Source: Dermacoccus abyssi (lineage in GTDB: Bacteria; Actinomycetota; Actinomycetes; Actinomycetales; Dermatophilaceae). Taken from it: DNA of 64,000 bases. This document shows positions 26,663 through 35,451 of this stretch, piece after piece. A model generated the notes under the pieces. The model saw nothing but the letters and a program-made list of their open reading frames with translations, was not told where the DNA came from and did no database searches. Numbering within the stretch: the first letter of the stretch is position 1; every line of letters starts with the position of its first letter. Where the stretch lies: assembly GCF_034541975.1 (NCBI RefSeq), contig NZ_JAVYJM010000001.1; one strand, 5' to 3'. Made by a program: the position numbers and the translations under genes.

Positions 26663-27529
26663 GTGACCTCGGAAGTGAACTTGTCAGTAGGCTTTTCACC
26701 CCGCCTGGGGCGGAATTTGAGTCGTGCGGGGTGGGTCGTCGAGCTGCTCGACGAGGTCGACTCGACGAACGCCCGAGCCATGGGGAAGCCCCAGCCCTGG
26801 GCCCTCGTCGCGGCCCATCTGCAGACCTCCGGCCGGGGCCGTCTGACCCGTTCGTGGCAGGCGCCGGCGGGTTCCGCCGTCACGATGTCGATGACGCTGA
26901 CGCTCCCGGCCGACGGCGCCACCTGGGGGTGGGCTCCCTTGTTCGTCGGTGACGCCGTGCGCGGGGCCCTCGTCGACGTCCTGGGGGACAAGGGCGTCGG
27001 GCGCGTCGGAACGAAGTGGCCCAACGACCTGCTCGTGCGCGACCCCGACGGCACCTGGCGCAAAGTCGGCGGCATTCTGTGTCAGATGACGCGTTCGGCG
27101 GACGGTACGCCGCTCGTCGTCGCGGGCGTCGGACTCAACGTCAGCCAGGAGCGTGAGGAACTGCCCGTCGAGACGGCTACGTCGCTGCGCTGTGCCGGGT
27201 ACGACATCGGGCGCGAAGCCGTCATCGAGGCCGTGGCCGCCCACGTCATGGCGTCGGCTGTGACGTGGGGGAGGGCTTCTGGCCACGAAGTCGCCGCGCT
27301 GCGGAAGCGGATGCGGGATCACTGCCTCACCATCGGTGCCGACGTCGACATCCACACCCCCGACGGGGCGGTGCATCGCCGGTGCGCCACCGGCATCGAC
27401 GACGAGGGCCGGCTCAAGGCCGTGCCGCTCGGCGAGCAGGCCGACTCGCCGAATAGGATGGCGTACTCGGTGGCCGACATCGTCCATGCGCGGCTGCACC
27501 GCAGCGACGATCTGAGAACGGGCCAGTGA
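26663..27529 (+). CDS. birA: Biotin-[acetyl-CoA-carboxylase] ligase
   Basis: 288 residues, class I enzyme without an N-terminal DNA-binding domain. Motifs: VDSTNARAM, the biotinyl-AMP loop SGRGRLTRSWQAP, KWPNDLL, KVGGIL and VVAGVGLNVSQ, then a C-terminal SH3-like domain (VDIHTPDGAVHRR). It forms biotinyl-5'-AMP from biotin and ATP and transfers biotin to the AccA3 lysine (K557 of the 12402-14186 product). GTG at 26663 with TAACCT 6 nt upstream (leaderless). Divergent from accD5, and its stop overlaps the adenylate cyclase start, the same arrangement seen near accD5 in mycobacteria for birA. Confidence 0.94.
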   Translation: MTSEVNLSVGFSPRLGRNLSRAGWVVELLDEVDSTNARAMGKPQPWALVAAHLQTSGRGRLTRSWQAPAGSAVTMSMTLTLPADGATWGWAPLFVGDAVRGALVDVLGDKGVGRVGTKWPNDLLVRDPDGTWRKVGGILCQMTRSADGTPLVVAGVGLNVSQEREELPVETATSLRCAGYDIGREAVIEAVAAHVMASAVTWGRASGHEVAALRKRMRDHCLTIGADVDIHTPDGAVHRRCATGIDDEGRLKAVPLGEQADSPNRMAYSVADIVHARLHRSDDLRTGQ

Positions 27530-28530
27530 TGAGCGAGATCCCCCACCAGTTCACCGCCGATGACTCGACGTTCATCGACGGTATCGAGCGCATCCTCATG
27601 GGGAGCTCGCGTCGTTACCGACGTCGTGAACTCTCCGAACACGCGGGCGTCGACCCCGAGGAGACACGCCGCGTCTGGCGCGCGCTCGGCTTCGTCAACT
27701 CCCGCGAGGGTGACGTGGCCTTCAGCGACACCGACCTTCGCGCCTTGCGCGCCGCGATGTCCGTGACGGCGACGCACGACCTCGATGTCGACACGCTGCT
27801 CGGCTTGGCGCGGGCCCTCGGCCGCACGACCGATCGCCTCGCGATGTGGCAAACGCAGCTCGTCGCCGACATGATCTCCCAGCGTCAGGACGCCCCACCG
27901 GAGGGCAAGGAGCTGGCCAAGGCGACCGCGCGCACGATGGCCGACATCGCCGACGACCTCGAACCGATCATGAACTACGTGTGGCGGCGCAACCTCTCGG
28001 TGGCGCTGTCGCGACTGCTGGCCGACGCGCAGCCCGAGAGTCACCTCGGCGTCGTGCGCACCGTCGGGTTCGCGGACCTCGTGTCCTTCACCCGCTTGGC
28101 TCGCAGCCTGAGCGAGAGCGACCTCGCGGCCCTCGTGACGCGGTTCGAGGCCATGGCCTCCGACATCGTGAGCGAGCACTCCGGCGCCGTCGTCAAGATG
28201 GTCGGCGACGAGGTGCTCTTCTCGCACCAGGATCCGGCAGGCGCCTCCCGCATCGCCCGGGCGCTCAAGGAAACCTCGGAAACCGACGACGTCATCCCGC
28301 GCATGCGCGTCGGCCTGTCGACCGGGCGCGTGCTCGCGCGCCTCGGCGACATCTACGGCACGACGGTCAACCGCGCCGCTCGCCTGACCAACGCCGCGGA
28401 GGCGGGGCAGATTCTCATCGACGAAACCACGGCGGACGCGTTGCGTCACGACCCCCAGTCGACGCTTCGGGCGCACGAGGCGCTCGACCTCGCAGGGATC
28501 GGAACGTCGCCGTCGTGGGTACTCCTGTAG
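27529..28530 (+). CDS. Class III adenylate cyclase
   Basis: 333 residues. The N-terminal helical domain (1-170) resembles the autoregulatory domain of mycobacterial Rv1264/Rv2212-type cyclases. The catalytic domain has both metal aspartates (D183 in GFADLVSF, D227 in KMVGDEVLF), adenine-specifying K223 and D274, and transition-state N281/R285 in TTVNRAARL, so it should make cAMP from ATP as a homodimer. No membrane helix: cytosolic. ATG at 27529 overlaps the birA stop (TGATG). cAMP produced could act through a Crp/GlxR-type regulator; one consensus site is at 57284-57299. Confidence 0.92.
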   Translation: MSEIPHQFTADDSTFIDGIERILMGSSRRYRRRELSEHAGVDPEETRRVWRALGFVNSREGDVAFSDTDLRALRAAMSVTATHDLDVDTLLGLARALGRTTDRLAMWQTQLVADMISQRQDAPPEGKELAKATARTMADIADDLEPIMNYVWRRNLSVALSRLLADAQPESHLGVVRTVGFADLVSFTRLARSLSESDLAALVTRFEAMASDIVSEHSGAVVKMVGDEVLFSHQDPAGASRIARALKETSETDDVIPRMRVGLSTGRVLARLGDIYGTTVNRAARLTNAAEAGQILIDETTADALRHDPQSTLRAHEALDLAGIGTSPSWVLL

Positions 28531-28556
28531 CGCACAAGTGAACGGGGCGCTTGGTC

Positions 28557-28570
28557 GTTGAGAAATCAAC
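28557..28570. promoter_or_regulatory. Inverted repeat upstream of atypical response regulator gene
   Basis: GTTGA-GAAA-TCAAC lies 50 bp before the start of the winged-helix regulator gene, with the likely -10 TATTCT at 28606-28611. An autoregulatory operator is possible; nothing but symmetry supports this. Confidence 0.3.
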
Positions 28571-28619
28571 CGGTTTCTTTCACCCCGCTACGCCGAAAAG
28601 GTCCATATTCTCGGTCGAC

Positions 28620-29390
28620 ATGACCGATGTTCTCCTCGCGCGCGGCGGATTTGGCGACGACACGACGCTGTTACGGCTCCACCAGGCCGCCGACCTGTCG
28701 GTTCGGACGGTCACCGGTTCGCTCGTCGACATCTGCTCCGACCACGTGGCGCCCACGCACCGCAGTGCTCCCGCGTGTGTGCTCTTCGCCGCAGGCCGCG
28801 CCGGTGAGCCCCTCGATGCCGACGTCCTCGAGGCTCTCTGCCGTCTCACCGAGCGGCACCCGAAGACGGCCTTCGTTGCCGCCGTCGCGTTCGGTGACGC
28901 TACGGCGCAACGCTCCGGTGTCGTGGCACAACTCCTGCTCGCGGGAGCCGACGACGTCGTCCTGCTCGACGGTGACCCAGCCGAACTCGGGGCACGAGTT
29001 GCCGCGCGGGTACGCCGTGTCACGCGTGAACGGGGCGAAGCGCTCACCGCCTCCTCGCGTCCGTGGGTCGACGTGCGGCGTCGGGAGGTCGTCGGAGGTC
29101 GCGGCCGCGTCGAGCTCACGGCCAAGGAGGCCATGGTCCTCGAGATGCTGACAGCGTCCGACGGCGTGGTCCTGCGCGACGACATCGGGGCGGCGCTGTG
29201 GACCGGGCACTGGAGCGGTACGCCGAAGGCCATCGACATGCACGTGGCAAACCTGCGCCGCAAGTTGCCGCAGGTATGTGGTGAGGCCTGGCGCATCGAG
29301 ACCGTCAGGGGTGCGGGCTTCGTCCTGGCGCCCGGCGATGCCGACGCCGACCACGGCGGTGGCGCGACGGTGTGGTCCGTGACGGGCTGA
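28620..29390 (+). CDS. Winged-helix regulator with degenerate receiver-like domain
   Basis: 256 residues. The C-terminal OmpR-type winged helix is clear (VELTAKEAMVLEMLTASDGVVLRDDI, PKAIDMHVANLRRKLP, RIETVRGAGFVL). The N-terminal half is receiver-like but at the position of the phosphoacceptor Asp it reads ACVLFAAGRAG, and the usual GADDY-x-x-K-P segment is GADDVVLLDGDP without the Lys. It therefore probably acts without phosphorylation, as do GlnR-type orphan regulators. No histidine kinase is nearby. ATG at 28620 chosen over an upstream in-frame GTG because TATTCT lies 8 nt before it and upstream sequence looks intergenic. Confidence 0.82.
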   Translation: MTDVLLARGGFGDDTTLLRLHQAADLSVRTVTGSLVDICSDHVAPTHRSAPACVLFAAGRAGEPLDADVLEALCRLTERHPKTAFVAAVAFGDATAQRSGVVAQLLLAGADDVVLLDGDPAELGARVAARVRRVTRERGEALTASSRPWVDVRRREVVGGRGRVELTAKEAMVLEMLTASDGVVLRDDIGAALWTGHWSGTPKAIDMHVANLRRKLPQVCGEAWRIETVRGAGFVLAPGDADADHGGGATVWSVTG

Positions 29391-29428
29391 AGGCTGATTC
29401 CTGCGAGCCGCCACGTACCCTTGGGGCC

Positions 29429-30625
29429 GTGACGCGCTCCAAGACCCAAGCCCCCACCGCGCCCGGCGGATTCCCCGTCGTCGGCATCATCGGAGCGGGC
29501 CAGTTGGCCCGCATGTGCACCGCTCCGGCGGTCGAGCTGGCCCTGACGCTCTCGATCTTCGCCGAGTCCGAGGACGCGGCCGCAGCCCTCGTCGTGCCGC
29601 ACTCGCCGGTCGGCGACTACACCGACCCCGAGGCCGTGCGCGAGTGGGCCCGGGGCTGCGACGTCGTCACGTTCGATCACGAACACGTGCCGGCCGACGT
29701 CCTCTCGGCCCTCGAGGCGGACGGTGTGCCGATGCACCCCAAGCCCAGCGCCCTGCGCTTCGCCCAGGACAAGCTCGCGATGCGTGAGCGGCTCGAAGGT
29801 CTCGGCGTGCCGTGCCCGGCTTGGCGCGCGGTCGTCGACGTCGACGAGCTGGCAGCCTTCGGTGACGAGCACGGCTGGCCGGTCGTGCTCAAGACGCCGA
29901 CGGGCGGCTACGACGGCAAGGGCGTTCGCGTCGTGAAAGCGGCCGAGGACGCCGCGGATTGGTTCGCCAAGGCCGAAGGCGCTCCGCTGCTTGTCGAGGA
30001 GGCCGTCGACTTCACCCGCGAACTGTCGGTCATGATCGGTCGCAGCCCCAGCGGCCAGGTGGCGGTTTGGCCCGTCGTCGAGACCGTGCAGACCGACGGC
30101 ATCTGCACCGAGGTGCTGGCCCCCGCACCGAACCTCGACGACGCACTCGCCGGCCGCATCGCCGAAGCCGCGGTGACGATCGCCCGGGAGCTCGACGTCA
30201 CCGGTGTCATGGCCGTCGAACTCTTCGAACGTGTCGCCGAGAACGGTTCGGGTCAGAGCGATTTCGTCGTCAACGAGCTGGCGATGCGTCCGCACAACTC
30301 GGGCCACTGGTCGATGGACGGTGCCGTCACCGGTCAGTTCGAACAGCACCTGCGCGCCGTACTCGACCTGCCGCTCGGCGACGTCACCGCGCGGGCTCCG
30401 TGGACCGTCATGGGCAACGTTCTCGGCGGTTCCTACGAGGAGCTGTACCCCACGTACAAGCACCTCATGGCGCGCGACCCCGCACTCAAGATCCACCTTT
30501 ACGGCAAGGGCGTGCGCCCCGGCCGCAAGATCGGGCACGTCAACGTCAGCGGCACCGATCTCGTCGGTCTGCGCGGGCGCGCCCGTCACGCATGCGACTA
30601 CCTCGAGGGAGTGGTGACGGAATGA
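29429..30625 (+). CDS. purK: 5-(carboxyamino)imidazole ribonucleotide synthase
   Basis: 398 residues, ATP-grasp. The N-terminus has VVGIIGAGQLARM, followed by DVVTFDHEHVP; ATP-binding motifs are WPVVLKTPTGGYDGKGVRVV and LLVEEAVDFTRELSVMIGR; metal-binding NELAMRPHNSGHWSMDGAVTGQFEQH is characteristic of PurK. Converts aminoimidazole ribonucleotide, bicarbonate and ATP to N5-CAIR in de novo purine synthesis. GTG at 29429 has TACCCT 7 nt upstream. The stop overlaps the purE ATG (ATGA), so the two enzymes are coupled. Confidence 0.96.
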   Translation: MTRSKTQAPTAPGGFPVVGIIGAGQLARMCTAPAVELALTLSIFAESEDAAAALVVPHSPVGDYTDPEAVREWARGCDVVTFDHEHVPADVLSALEADGVPMHPKPSALRFAQDKLAMRERLEGLGVPCPAWRAVVDVDELAAFGDEHGWPVVLKTPTGGYDGKGVRVVKAAEDAADWFAKAEGAPLLVEEAVDFTRELSVMIGRSPSGQVAVWPVVETVQTDGICTEVLAPAPNLDDALAGRIAEAAVTIARELDVTGVMAVELFERVAENGSGQSDFVVNELAMRPHNSGHWSMDGAVTGQFEQHLRAVLDLPLGDVTARAPWTVMGNVLGGSYEELYPTYKHLMARDPALKIHLYGKGVRPGRKIGHVNVSGTDLVGLRGRARHACDYLEGVVTE

Positions 30626-31161
30626 GCAACGACATCGACACGAAGCAGCCCGTCGTCGGGCTGGTCATGGGCAGCAACTCGGACTGGCCGACGATGTCGG
30701 CCGCCGCCGACGTCCTCGACGAATTCGGCATCACCTACGAGGCCGACGTCGTCTCGGCGCACCGGATGGCCCACGAGATGGTGGAGTACGGCGCGAGCGC
30801 TGCGAAGCGCGGGCTCAAGGTCGTCATCGCCGGAGCCGGGGGAGCGGCGCACCTTCCGGGCATGCTGGCGTCGGTCACGACGCTGCCCGTCATCGGTGTT
30901 CCGGTGCCGCTGAAGTATCTCGACGGCATGGATTCACTGCTCTCCATCGTCCAGATGCCTGGCGGCGTGCCCGTGGCGACCGTGTCGATCGGCGGCGCCC
31001 GCAACGCCGGCCTGCTCGCCGTACGCATCCTCGCCTCGGGTGACGGGGAGGAAGCAACGCGCCTCGCGGAGGCGCTGGAGCGTTTCCAGGTCAGCCTTCG
31101 CGACGAGGCCCACGCCAAGGGCGAGGCGCTGCGCGAGGACGTCGCCCGCCGCCAGGGCTGA
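30622..31161 (+). CDS. purE: N5-CAIR mutase
   Basis: 179 residues. Class I PurE: VGLVMGSNSDWPTM, the catalytic segment VVSAHRMAHEM, IAGAGGAAHLPGMLAS, GVPVPLKYLDGMDSLLSIVQMPGGVPVATVSIGGARNAGLLA. It moves the N5-carboxylate of N5-CAIR to C4, giving CAIR, directly following PurK. It is octameric and cytosolic. ATG at 30622 overlaps the purK stop. Followed by a 137-bp spacer before the acyl-CoA dehydrogenase; the spacer carries that gene's -10 but no obvious terminator. Confidence 0.96.
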   Translation: MSNDIDTKQPVVGLVMGSNSDWPTMSAAADVLDEFGITYEADVVSAHRMAHEMVEYGASAAKRGLKVVIAGAGGAAHLPGMLASVTTLPVIGVPVPLKYLDGMDSLLSIVQMPGGVPVATVSIGGARNAGLLAVRILASGDGEEATRLAEALERFQVSLRDEAHAKGEALREDVARRQG

Positions 31162-31298
31162 CGCTCAAAGGACGCTGGCAGCAGGGCAAGCGGCGCCCGC
31201 CTCGAGAATTCGCCTCGAGAACCCGAGTCCGCTCCCTTCGCCAGGGTAACTTCCGGCCGGGCCCACCTCGACGGCGTACCGACGCGTAGCATGCGGCT

Positions 31299-32468
31299 AT
31301 GGCTGGTAACCCTGACTTCGACCTGTACACGATCTCCGAGGAGCACGAGGCTCTTCGTGAGGCGATCCGCCCGGTGTGCGAGAACAAGATCGCTCCGCAC
31401 GCGGCCGACGTCGACGAGGAATCCCGTTTCCCGAGCGAGGCCCTCGACGCCCTCGTCGAGGCCGGTCTGGCCGCCCCGCACGTCCCCGAGGAGTACGGCG
31501 GCGCCGGCATCGACGCGCTCGGTACGTGCATCGTCATCGAGGAAGTGGCGCGCGTGTGCGCGAGCTCCTCGCTCATCCCCGCCGTGAACAAGCTCGGCTC
31601 ACTGCCCGTCATCCTCGGCGGCGGCGAGGAGATCAAGAAGAAGTACCTGCCGAAGCTCGGCGCCGGCGAGGCGATGTTCTCCTACGGCCTGTCCGAGCGC
31701 GAGGCCGGCTCGGACACCGCGTCCATGCGTACCAAGGCCAAGAAGGACGGCGACAGCTACGTCCTCACGGGTCAGAAGTCGTGGATCACGAACGCCGGCG
31801 AGTCGGAGTTCTACACGGTTCTCGCCGTCACCGACCCCGACGGCGAGCGCGGCCGCAACATCTCGGCGTTCGTCGTCGAGAAGGGCGACGAGGGCTTCGA
31901 CTTCGGCGAGAAGGAGCGCAAGCTCGGTATCAAGGGTTCGCCCACGCGTGAGCTCCACTTCGACAACTGCCGCATCCCCGCCGACCGGCTCATCGGCGCC
32001 GAGGGCGAGGGCCTCAAGATCGCCCTGCGCACGCTCGACCACACGCGCGTCACGATCGGCGCCCAGGCTGTCGGTATCGCCCAGGGCGCACTCGACTTCG
32101 CCGTCGGCTACGTCAAGGAGCGCAAGCAGTTCGGCAAGGCCATTGCCGACAACCAGGCCATCCAGTTCATGCTCGCCGACATGGCGATGAAGGTGGAGAC
32201 GGCCCGTCAGATGGTCTACGTCGCCGCCGCCAAGTCCGAGCGCGAGGACAAGGACCTCACGTTCTTCGGGGCGGCAGCCAAGTGCTACGCCTCCGACATC
32301 GCGATGGAGGTCACGACCGACGCCGTCCAGCTGCTCGGCGGCGCCGGCTACGTGCGCGACTTCCCGGTCGAGCGCATGATGCGCGACGCCAAGATTACGC
32401 AGATCTACGAGGGCACCAACCAGATCCAGCGCCTCGTCATGGGTCGTCAGGTGCTCAAGGGCTACTGA
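31299..32468 (+). CDS. Acyl-CoA dehydrogenase
   Basis: 389 residues, the length of short/branched-chain acyl-CoA dehydrogenases; resembles mycobacterial FadE25 in size and neighbourhood (next to purK/purE). FAD/substrate signature FSYGLSEREAGSDTASM, the second signature LLGGAGYVRDFPVERMMRDAKI, and the catalytic Glu in QIYEGTNQIQRLVMGR. It oxidises acyl-CoA to trans-2-enoyl-CoA, passing electrons to ETF. ATG at 31299 with TAGCAT 6 nt upstream (leaderless). Ends at a strong terminator. Confidence 0.94.
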   Translation: MAGNPDFDLYTISEEHEALREAIRPVCENKIAPHAADVDEESRFPSEALDALVEAGLAAPHVPEEYGGAGIDALGTCIVIEEVARVCASSSLIPAVNKLGSLPVILGGGEEIKKKYLPKLGAGEAMFSYGLSEREAGSDTASMRTKAKKDGDSYVLTGQKSWITNAGESEFYTVLAVTDPDGERGRNISAFVVEKGDEGFDFGEKERKLGIKGSPTRELHFDNCRIPADRLIGAEGEGLKIALRTLDHTRVTIGAQAVGIAQGALDFAVGYVKERKQFGKAIADNQAIQFMLADMAMKVETARQMVYVAAAKSEREDKDLTFFGAAAKCYASDIAMEVTTDAVQLLGGAGYVRDFPVERMMRDAKITQIYEGTNQIQRLVMGRQVLKGY

Positions 32469-32487
32469 GGTTCGAGCACACGAGAAA

Positions 32488-32514
32488 GGGCCCCGGCGTC
32501 ATGCCGGGGCCCTT
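32488..32514. terminator. Terminator between acyl-CoA dehydrogenase and LCP genes
   Basis: GGGCCCCGGC (32488-32497) pairs with GCCGGGGCCC (32503-32512) around GTCAT, preceded by AAA and followed by TT. It is symmetrical and serves convergent genes. Confidence 0.8.
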
Positions 32515-32591
32515 CGCTGTGTCCACGGGCAGGGCCGGGACGTCAGCTGCGGTGAGTGCGCTCGGGCACCTCGTCGCCGACCTGTTGTGGA

Positions 32592-34151
32592 TCAGTTGGC
32601 CACCGTGGGCGTCTTGACGACGAACTTCGATGTGTCGCCGTTCTCGCGGATCGCCTTGAACAGCTCCTGGGACTTTTGCTGATCCCACTCGACAGCCTCG
32701 CCGACGGCGGTCGGCAGCGCGTTGTTGCTGATGGGCACGACCACCGAGTTACCGCCGTCACCGGAGAGCTTCTTGAGCGTCAGCATGACGCGCGCAGCCG
32801 TGATCATCCCCATGTCCTTGTCGACGGCGAGCCCCTGCGCACTGGACTCCCCGAGACCCTTGAGGCGCCACGGCACGAGGATGTTCGCGGGCGAGGAAAC
32901 CTTGCCCATGAGGGCCCCGAGGAACTGACGCTGACGCTTCGCGCGCCCGATGTCGCCCTCGGGGTCGGAGTAACGGGCTCGGACGTAACCGAGCGCCGTC
33001 GCGCCGTCCATGTCCTGGCAGCCCTTCTTGAGGTTGATGTGTGCCTTCGGGTCGTCCATGTCGTTCTTGACGCAGATGTTGACGCCACCGACGGTGTCGA
33101 CGACCGACGCGAAGCCGCCGAAGCCGATCTCCATGTAGTTGTCGATGTGGATGCCCGTGTTCTGCTCGATCGTCTTGACGAGCAGCGGCGCGTCACCGAA
33201 GGAGAACGCCGCGTTGATCTTGTTCTTGCCGTAGCCGGGGATGTCGACGTAGCTGTCCCGGGGGATCGACATGAGGGTCGGCTTGTCGCCGCCCATGTGC
33301 AACACCATGATCGAGTCCGTGCGCTTGCCCTCGGCGGTGCCGGTGCCGAGCTTCTTGCGCTGCTCCGGCGTCAGACCTGTGCGGGCGTCGGAACCGACGA
33401 GCAGGATGTTCTTGCCCTTGCCGTCTTCCGCGAGATGCTGCGCGGGGACGGCGTCGAGCTTCTTCACCTTGCTCCAGGCCGAGTTGCCGGCCCAGACGAG
33501 AGTGCCGACCCAGAGGATGAGCAGGGCCAGGACACCGGCGAGAATCTTCTTCCCCCGACGCCGCGGGCGGCGCGGGGGCTGCCCTGAGCCGTCACCGTCG
33601 AACCGGTCACCCGGGCGCGGGCCGCGGGGCGGACGCCCGCCGTTGCCGTCGTGGGCGTCGAAACCGTCACGCCCGGCGTCAGCGCCGTACCCACCCGCGG
33701 CGCCGGCGGACGCGTAGGCCGCGTCCGTGGAGCGGCCCCGGACGGGCCGCTCGGGGCGTCCCGAGGTGGGCATGACGCGTGTGCTGTCGTCACGCGGCGC
33801 GGCAGCCGTAGGTCGCGCCCCGTCCTGCGGTCGCTGAGGACGCCCGCCTTGCGGCGCGCCCTGGGGCGGACGAGCCGTCCGTCCGTCGCGCGGGGCGTCC
33901 GGAGGGACCTCGCCCTGCTGACGACGCTTGCCCTGGCGGGGAGCGTCCCCCTCGCCTCGAACCGGAATGGCCTGCGCGCTGCCCTCGTCGGGGCGGCGAG
34001 GACGCTGGGGCAGGGCCCGGCGGTTTCCCTTGGAGCGGCGGGTGTCGATGACGAACGCGTCATCGTCCGCGGGCACTCCGGACGGCCCGGCGCCACGGTC
34101 CTCGGGACGCGGCGTGCCGGACGGGCGGCGAGGGTCATTCGGGTGAGGCAC
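32592..34151 (-). CDS. LytR-CpsA-Psr (LCP) family cell-wall polymer ligase
   Basis: 519 residues. The first 200 are a cytosolic, Pro/Arg/Gly-rich disordered region with repeated RPQ/PPQG units. One membrane helix (ILAGVLALLILWVGTLVW) follows. The extracytoplasmic LCP domain begins NILLVGSDARTG, with RTDSIMVLHMG, LMSIPRDSYVDIPGYGKNKINAAFSFG and ALGYVRARYSDPEGDIGRAKRQR, all catalytic Asp/Arg positions present. LCP enzymes transfer undecaprenyl-linked glycopolymers to peptidoglycan. Placement at the head of the polysaccharide island marks it as the likely attachment enzyme. GTG at 34151 chosen: TACCCT is exactly 6 nt upstream. Divergent from the GT2 gene. Confidence 0.93.
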   Translation of the reverse strand: MPHPNDPRRPSGTPRPEDRGAGPSGVPADDDAFVIDTRRSKGNRRALPQRPRRPDEGSAQAIPVRGEGDAPRQGKRRQQGEVPPDAPRDGRTARPPQGAPQGGRPQRPQDGARPTAAAPRDDSTRVMPTSGRPERPVRGRSTDAAYASAGAAGGYGADAGRDGFDAHDGNGGRPPRGPRPGDRFDGDGSGQPPRRPRRRGKKILAGVLALLILWVGTLVWAGNSAWSKVKKLDAVPAQHLAEDGKGKNILLVGSDARTGLTPEQRKKLGTGTAEGKRTDSIMVLHMGGDKPTLMSIPRDSYVDIPGYGKNKINAAFSFGDAPLLVKTIEQNTGIHIDNYMEIGFGGFASVVDTVGGVNICVKNDMDDPKAHINLKKGCQDMDGATALGYVRARYSDPEGDIGRAKRQRQFLGALMGKVSSPANILVPWRLKGLGESSAQGLAVDKDMGMITAARVMLTLKKLSGDGGNSVVVPISNNALPTAVGEAVEWDQQKSQELFKAIRENGDTSKFVVKTPTVAN

Positions 34152-34272
34152 CCTCCGAGGGTAGGGGGTCGCTTCCGGGATTGGGCTGACATCGCATTCG
34201 CGCGGCGTGTTAGCACGATCGTCATGGAAGGGGCGTCGGCGTGACGCGCGTGAGGTGTCTTCTGCGCGCGGG

Positions 34273-34278
34273 TAGGCT
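34273..34278 (+). promoter_or_regulatory. Likely -10 element of glycosyltransferase gene
   Basis: TAGGCT lies 44 bp before the GTG start at 34323. An AGGAG ribosome site lies 10 nt before the start. The same TAGNCT hexamer precedes the exporter (35387), pseB (40627), ACP (50274) and second GT2 (53446) genes. Confidence 0.45.
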
Positions 34279-34322
34279 GGGGCGACGTTCACGAGCCCAC
34301 GACTTCAGGAGCGATCATCACC

Positions 34323-35363
34323 GTGACGAGCGAGCCCGTGACGAGCGCCCCGACGTCGCCGATCGACCCGAGCATGCGCCGCGGAATCTCGGTGTTCATG
34401 CCGATCCTCAACGAGGAGAAGCACCTCGAGGAAGCCGTCACCGCGATCCTGGCCCAACGCTACGACGGCCCCGTCGAGGTCGTGCTCGCCATCGGCCCCT
34501 GTACCGACCGCACCTGGGACGTGGCCCGTGCGCTCGCCGAACGTGACGAACGCATCACTCTCGTCGAGAACCCGACCGGACGAACCCCCGACGGACTCAA
34601 CGCGGCCCTGGCCGCAACCCACCACGACGTCCTGGTCCGCGTGGACGGGCACGGCATCCTCTCGCCCGGGTACTTCGCCACCGTCGAGCGTCTTCTGCGC
34701 GAGACCGGTGCGGCCAACGTCGGCGGCATCATGGACGCCGAGGGTACGACGCCCTTCGAGGAGGCCGTCGAGTGCGCCATGAAGTCCAAGATCGGCGCCG
34801 GTGGAGTGAAGTTCAAGCAGGGCGGGGAGGCCGGCCCGGTCGAGAGCGTCTACCTCGGCAACTTCGCGCGGGAGTGGATCGAGAAGGTCGGCATGTACGA
34901 CCCGCGCTACACCCGCGCCCAGGACTGGGAACTCAACTTTCGGATCCGCAAGGGCGGCGGAACGGTGTGGTTCACCCCCGACCTGCGCGTCACCTACCGC
35001 CCGCGCGCCACGCTCAAGGCGCTCGCCAAGCAGTACTTCGAATACGGCACCTGGCGGCGGGTCGTGGCTCGTCAACACAAGGGTTCGATCAACCTGCGCT
35101 ATCTCGCCCCGCCGGTCGCCGTCGCGGGTGTCGTGGCGGGCAGCCTGATCGGTCTGAAGTGGCGGCCCGCGCTCGCTGCGCCGCTCGGTTACGCGGCCCT
35201 GGTCACAGCAGGCGGTGTCCTTGCGGCCTCGGGACGTTCGCCGCAGGTCATCGTCCGGATGCCTCTCGTCCTCGCCACGATGCACATGGCCTGGGGCACT
35301 GGGTTCATCACCTCGAACGTCGAGCTCGAACCGGCCGAACCAGGCGAAGCGCCGCGAGCCTGA
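34323..35363 (+). CDS. Family 2 glycosyltransferase (membrane-associated)
   Basis: 346 residues. GT-A fold: SVFMPILNEEKHLEEAVTAILAQ, nucleotide-sugar site GRTPDGLNAALA, DxD-like VRVDGHGILSPGYF, and catalytic region TRAQDWELNFRIRKGGGTVWF. Two hydrophobic segments at the end (VAVAGVVAGSLIGL, GYAALVTAGGVLA) anchor it to the inner face. Resembles ExoA-like GT2 enzymes. It would add a sugar to a lipid-linked oligosaccharide before export. It starts the plus-strand run leading to the ABC exporter, which begins 88 bp later with its own -10, so it may be a separate transcript. Confidence 0.85.
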   Translation: MTSEPVTSAPTSPIDPSMRRGISVFMPILNEEKHLEEAVTAILAQRYDGPVEVVLAIGPCTDRTWDVARALAERDERITLVENPTGRTPDGLNAALAATHHDVLVRVDGHGILSPGYFATVERLLRETGAANVGGIMDAEGTTPFEEAVECAMKSKIGAGGVKFKQGGEAGPVESVYLGNFAREWIEKVGMYDPRYTRAQDWELNFRIRKGGGTVWFTPDLRVTYRPRATLKALAKQYFEYGTWRRVVARQHKGSINLRYLAPPVAVAGVVAGSLIGLKWRPALAAPLGYAALVTAGGVLAASGRSPQVIVRMPLVLATMHMAWGTGFITSNVELEPAEPGEAPRA

Positions 35364-35451
35364 CGGAACTCCCAGGATGTGCTCGCTAGGCTGAGGTGCC
35401 GCGTAGCGCGCGGCAAGGTTCGCGGGCGAACGCAGGAGCACGAAGGAAACC

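Noticed and set aside
34152..34292. Longer LCP reading with 47 extra N-terminal residues
   Set aside because: Those codons overlap the likely promoter; GTG at 34151 has TACCCT exactly 6 nt upstream.
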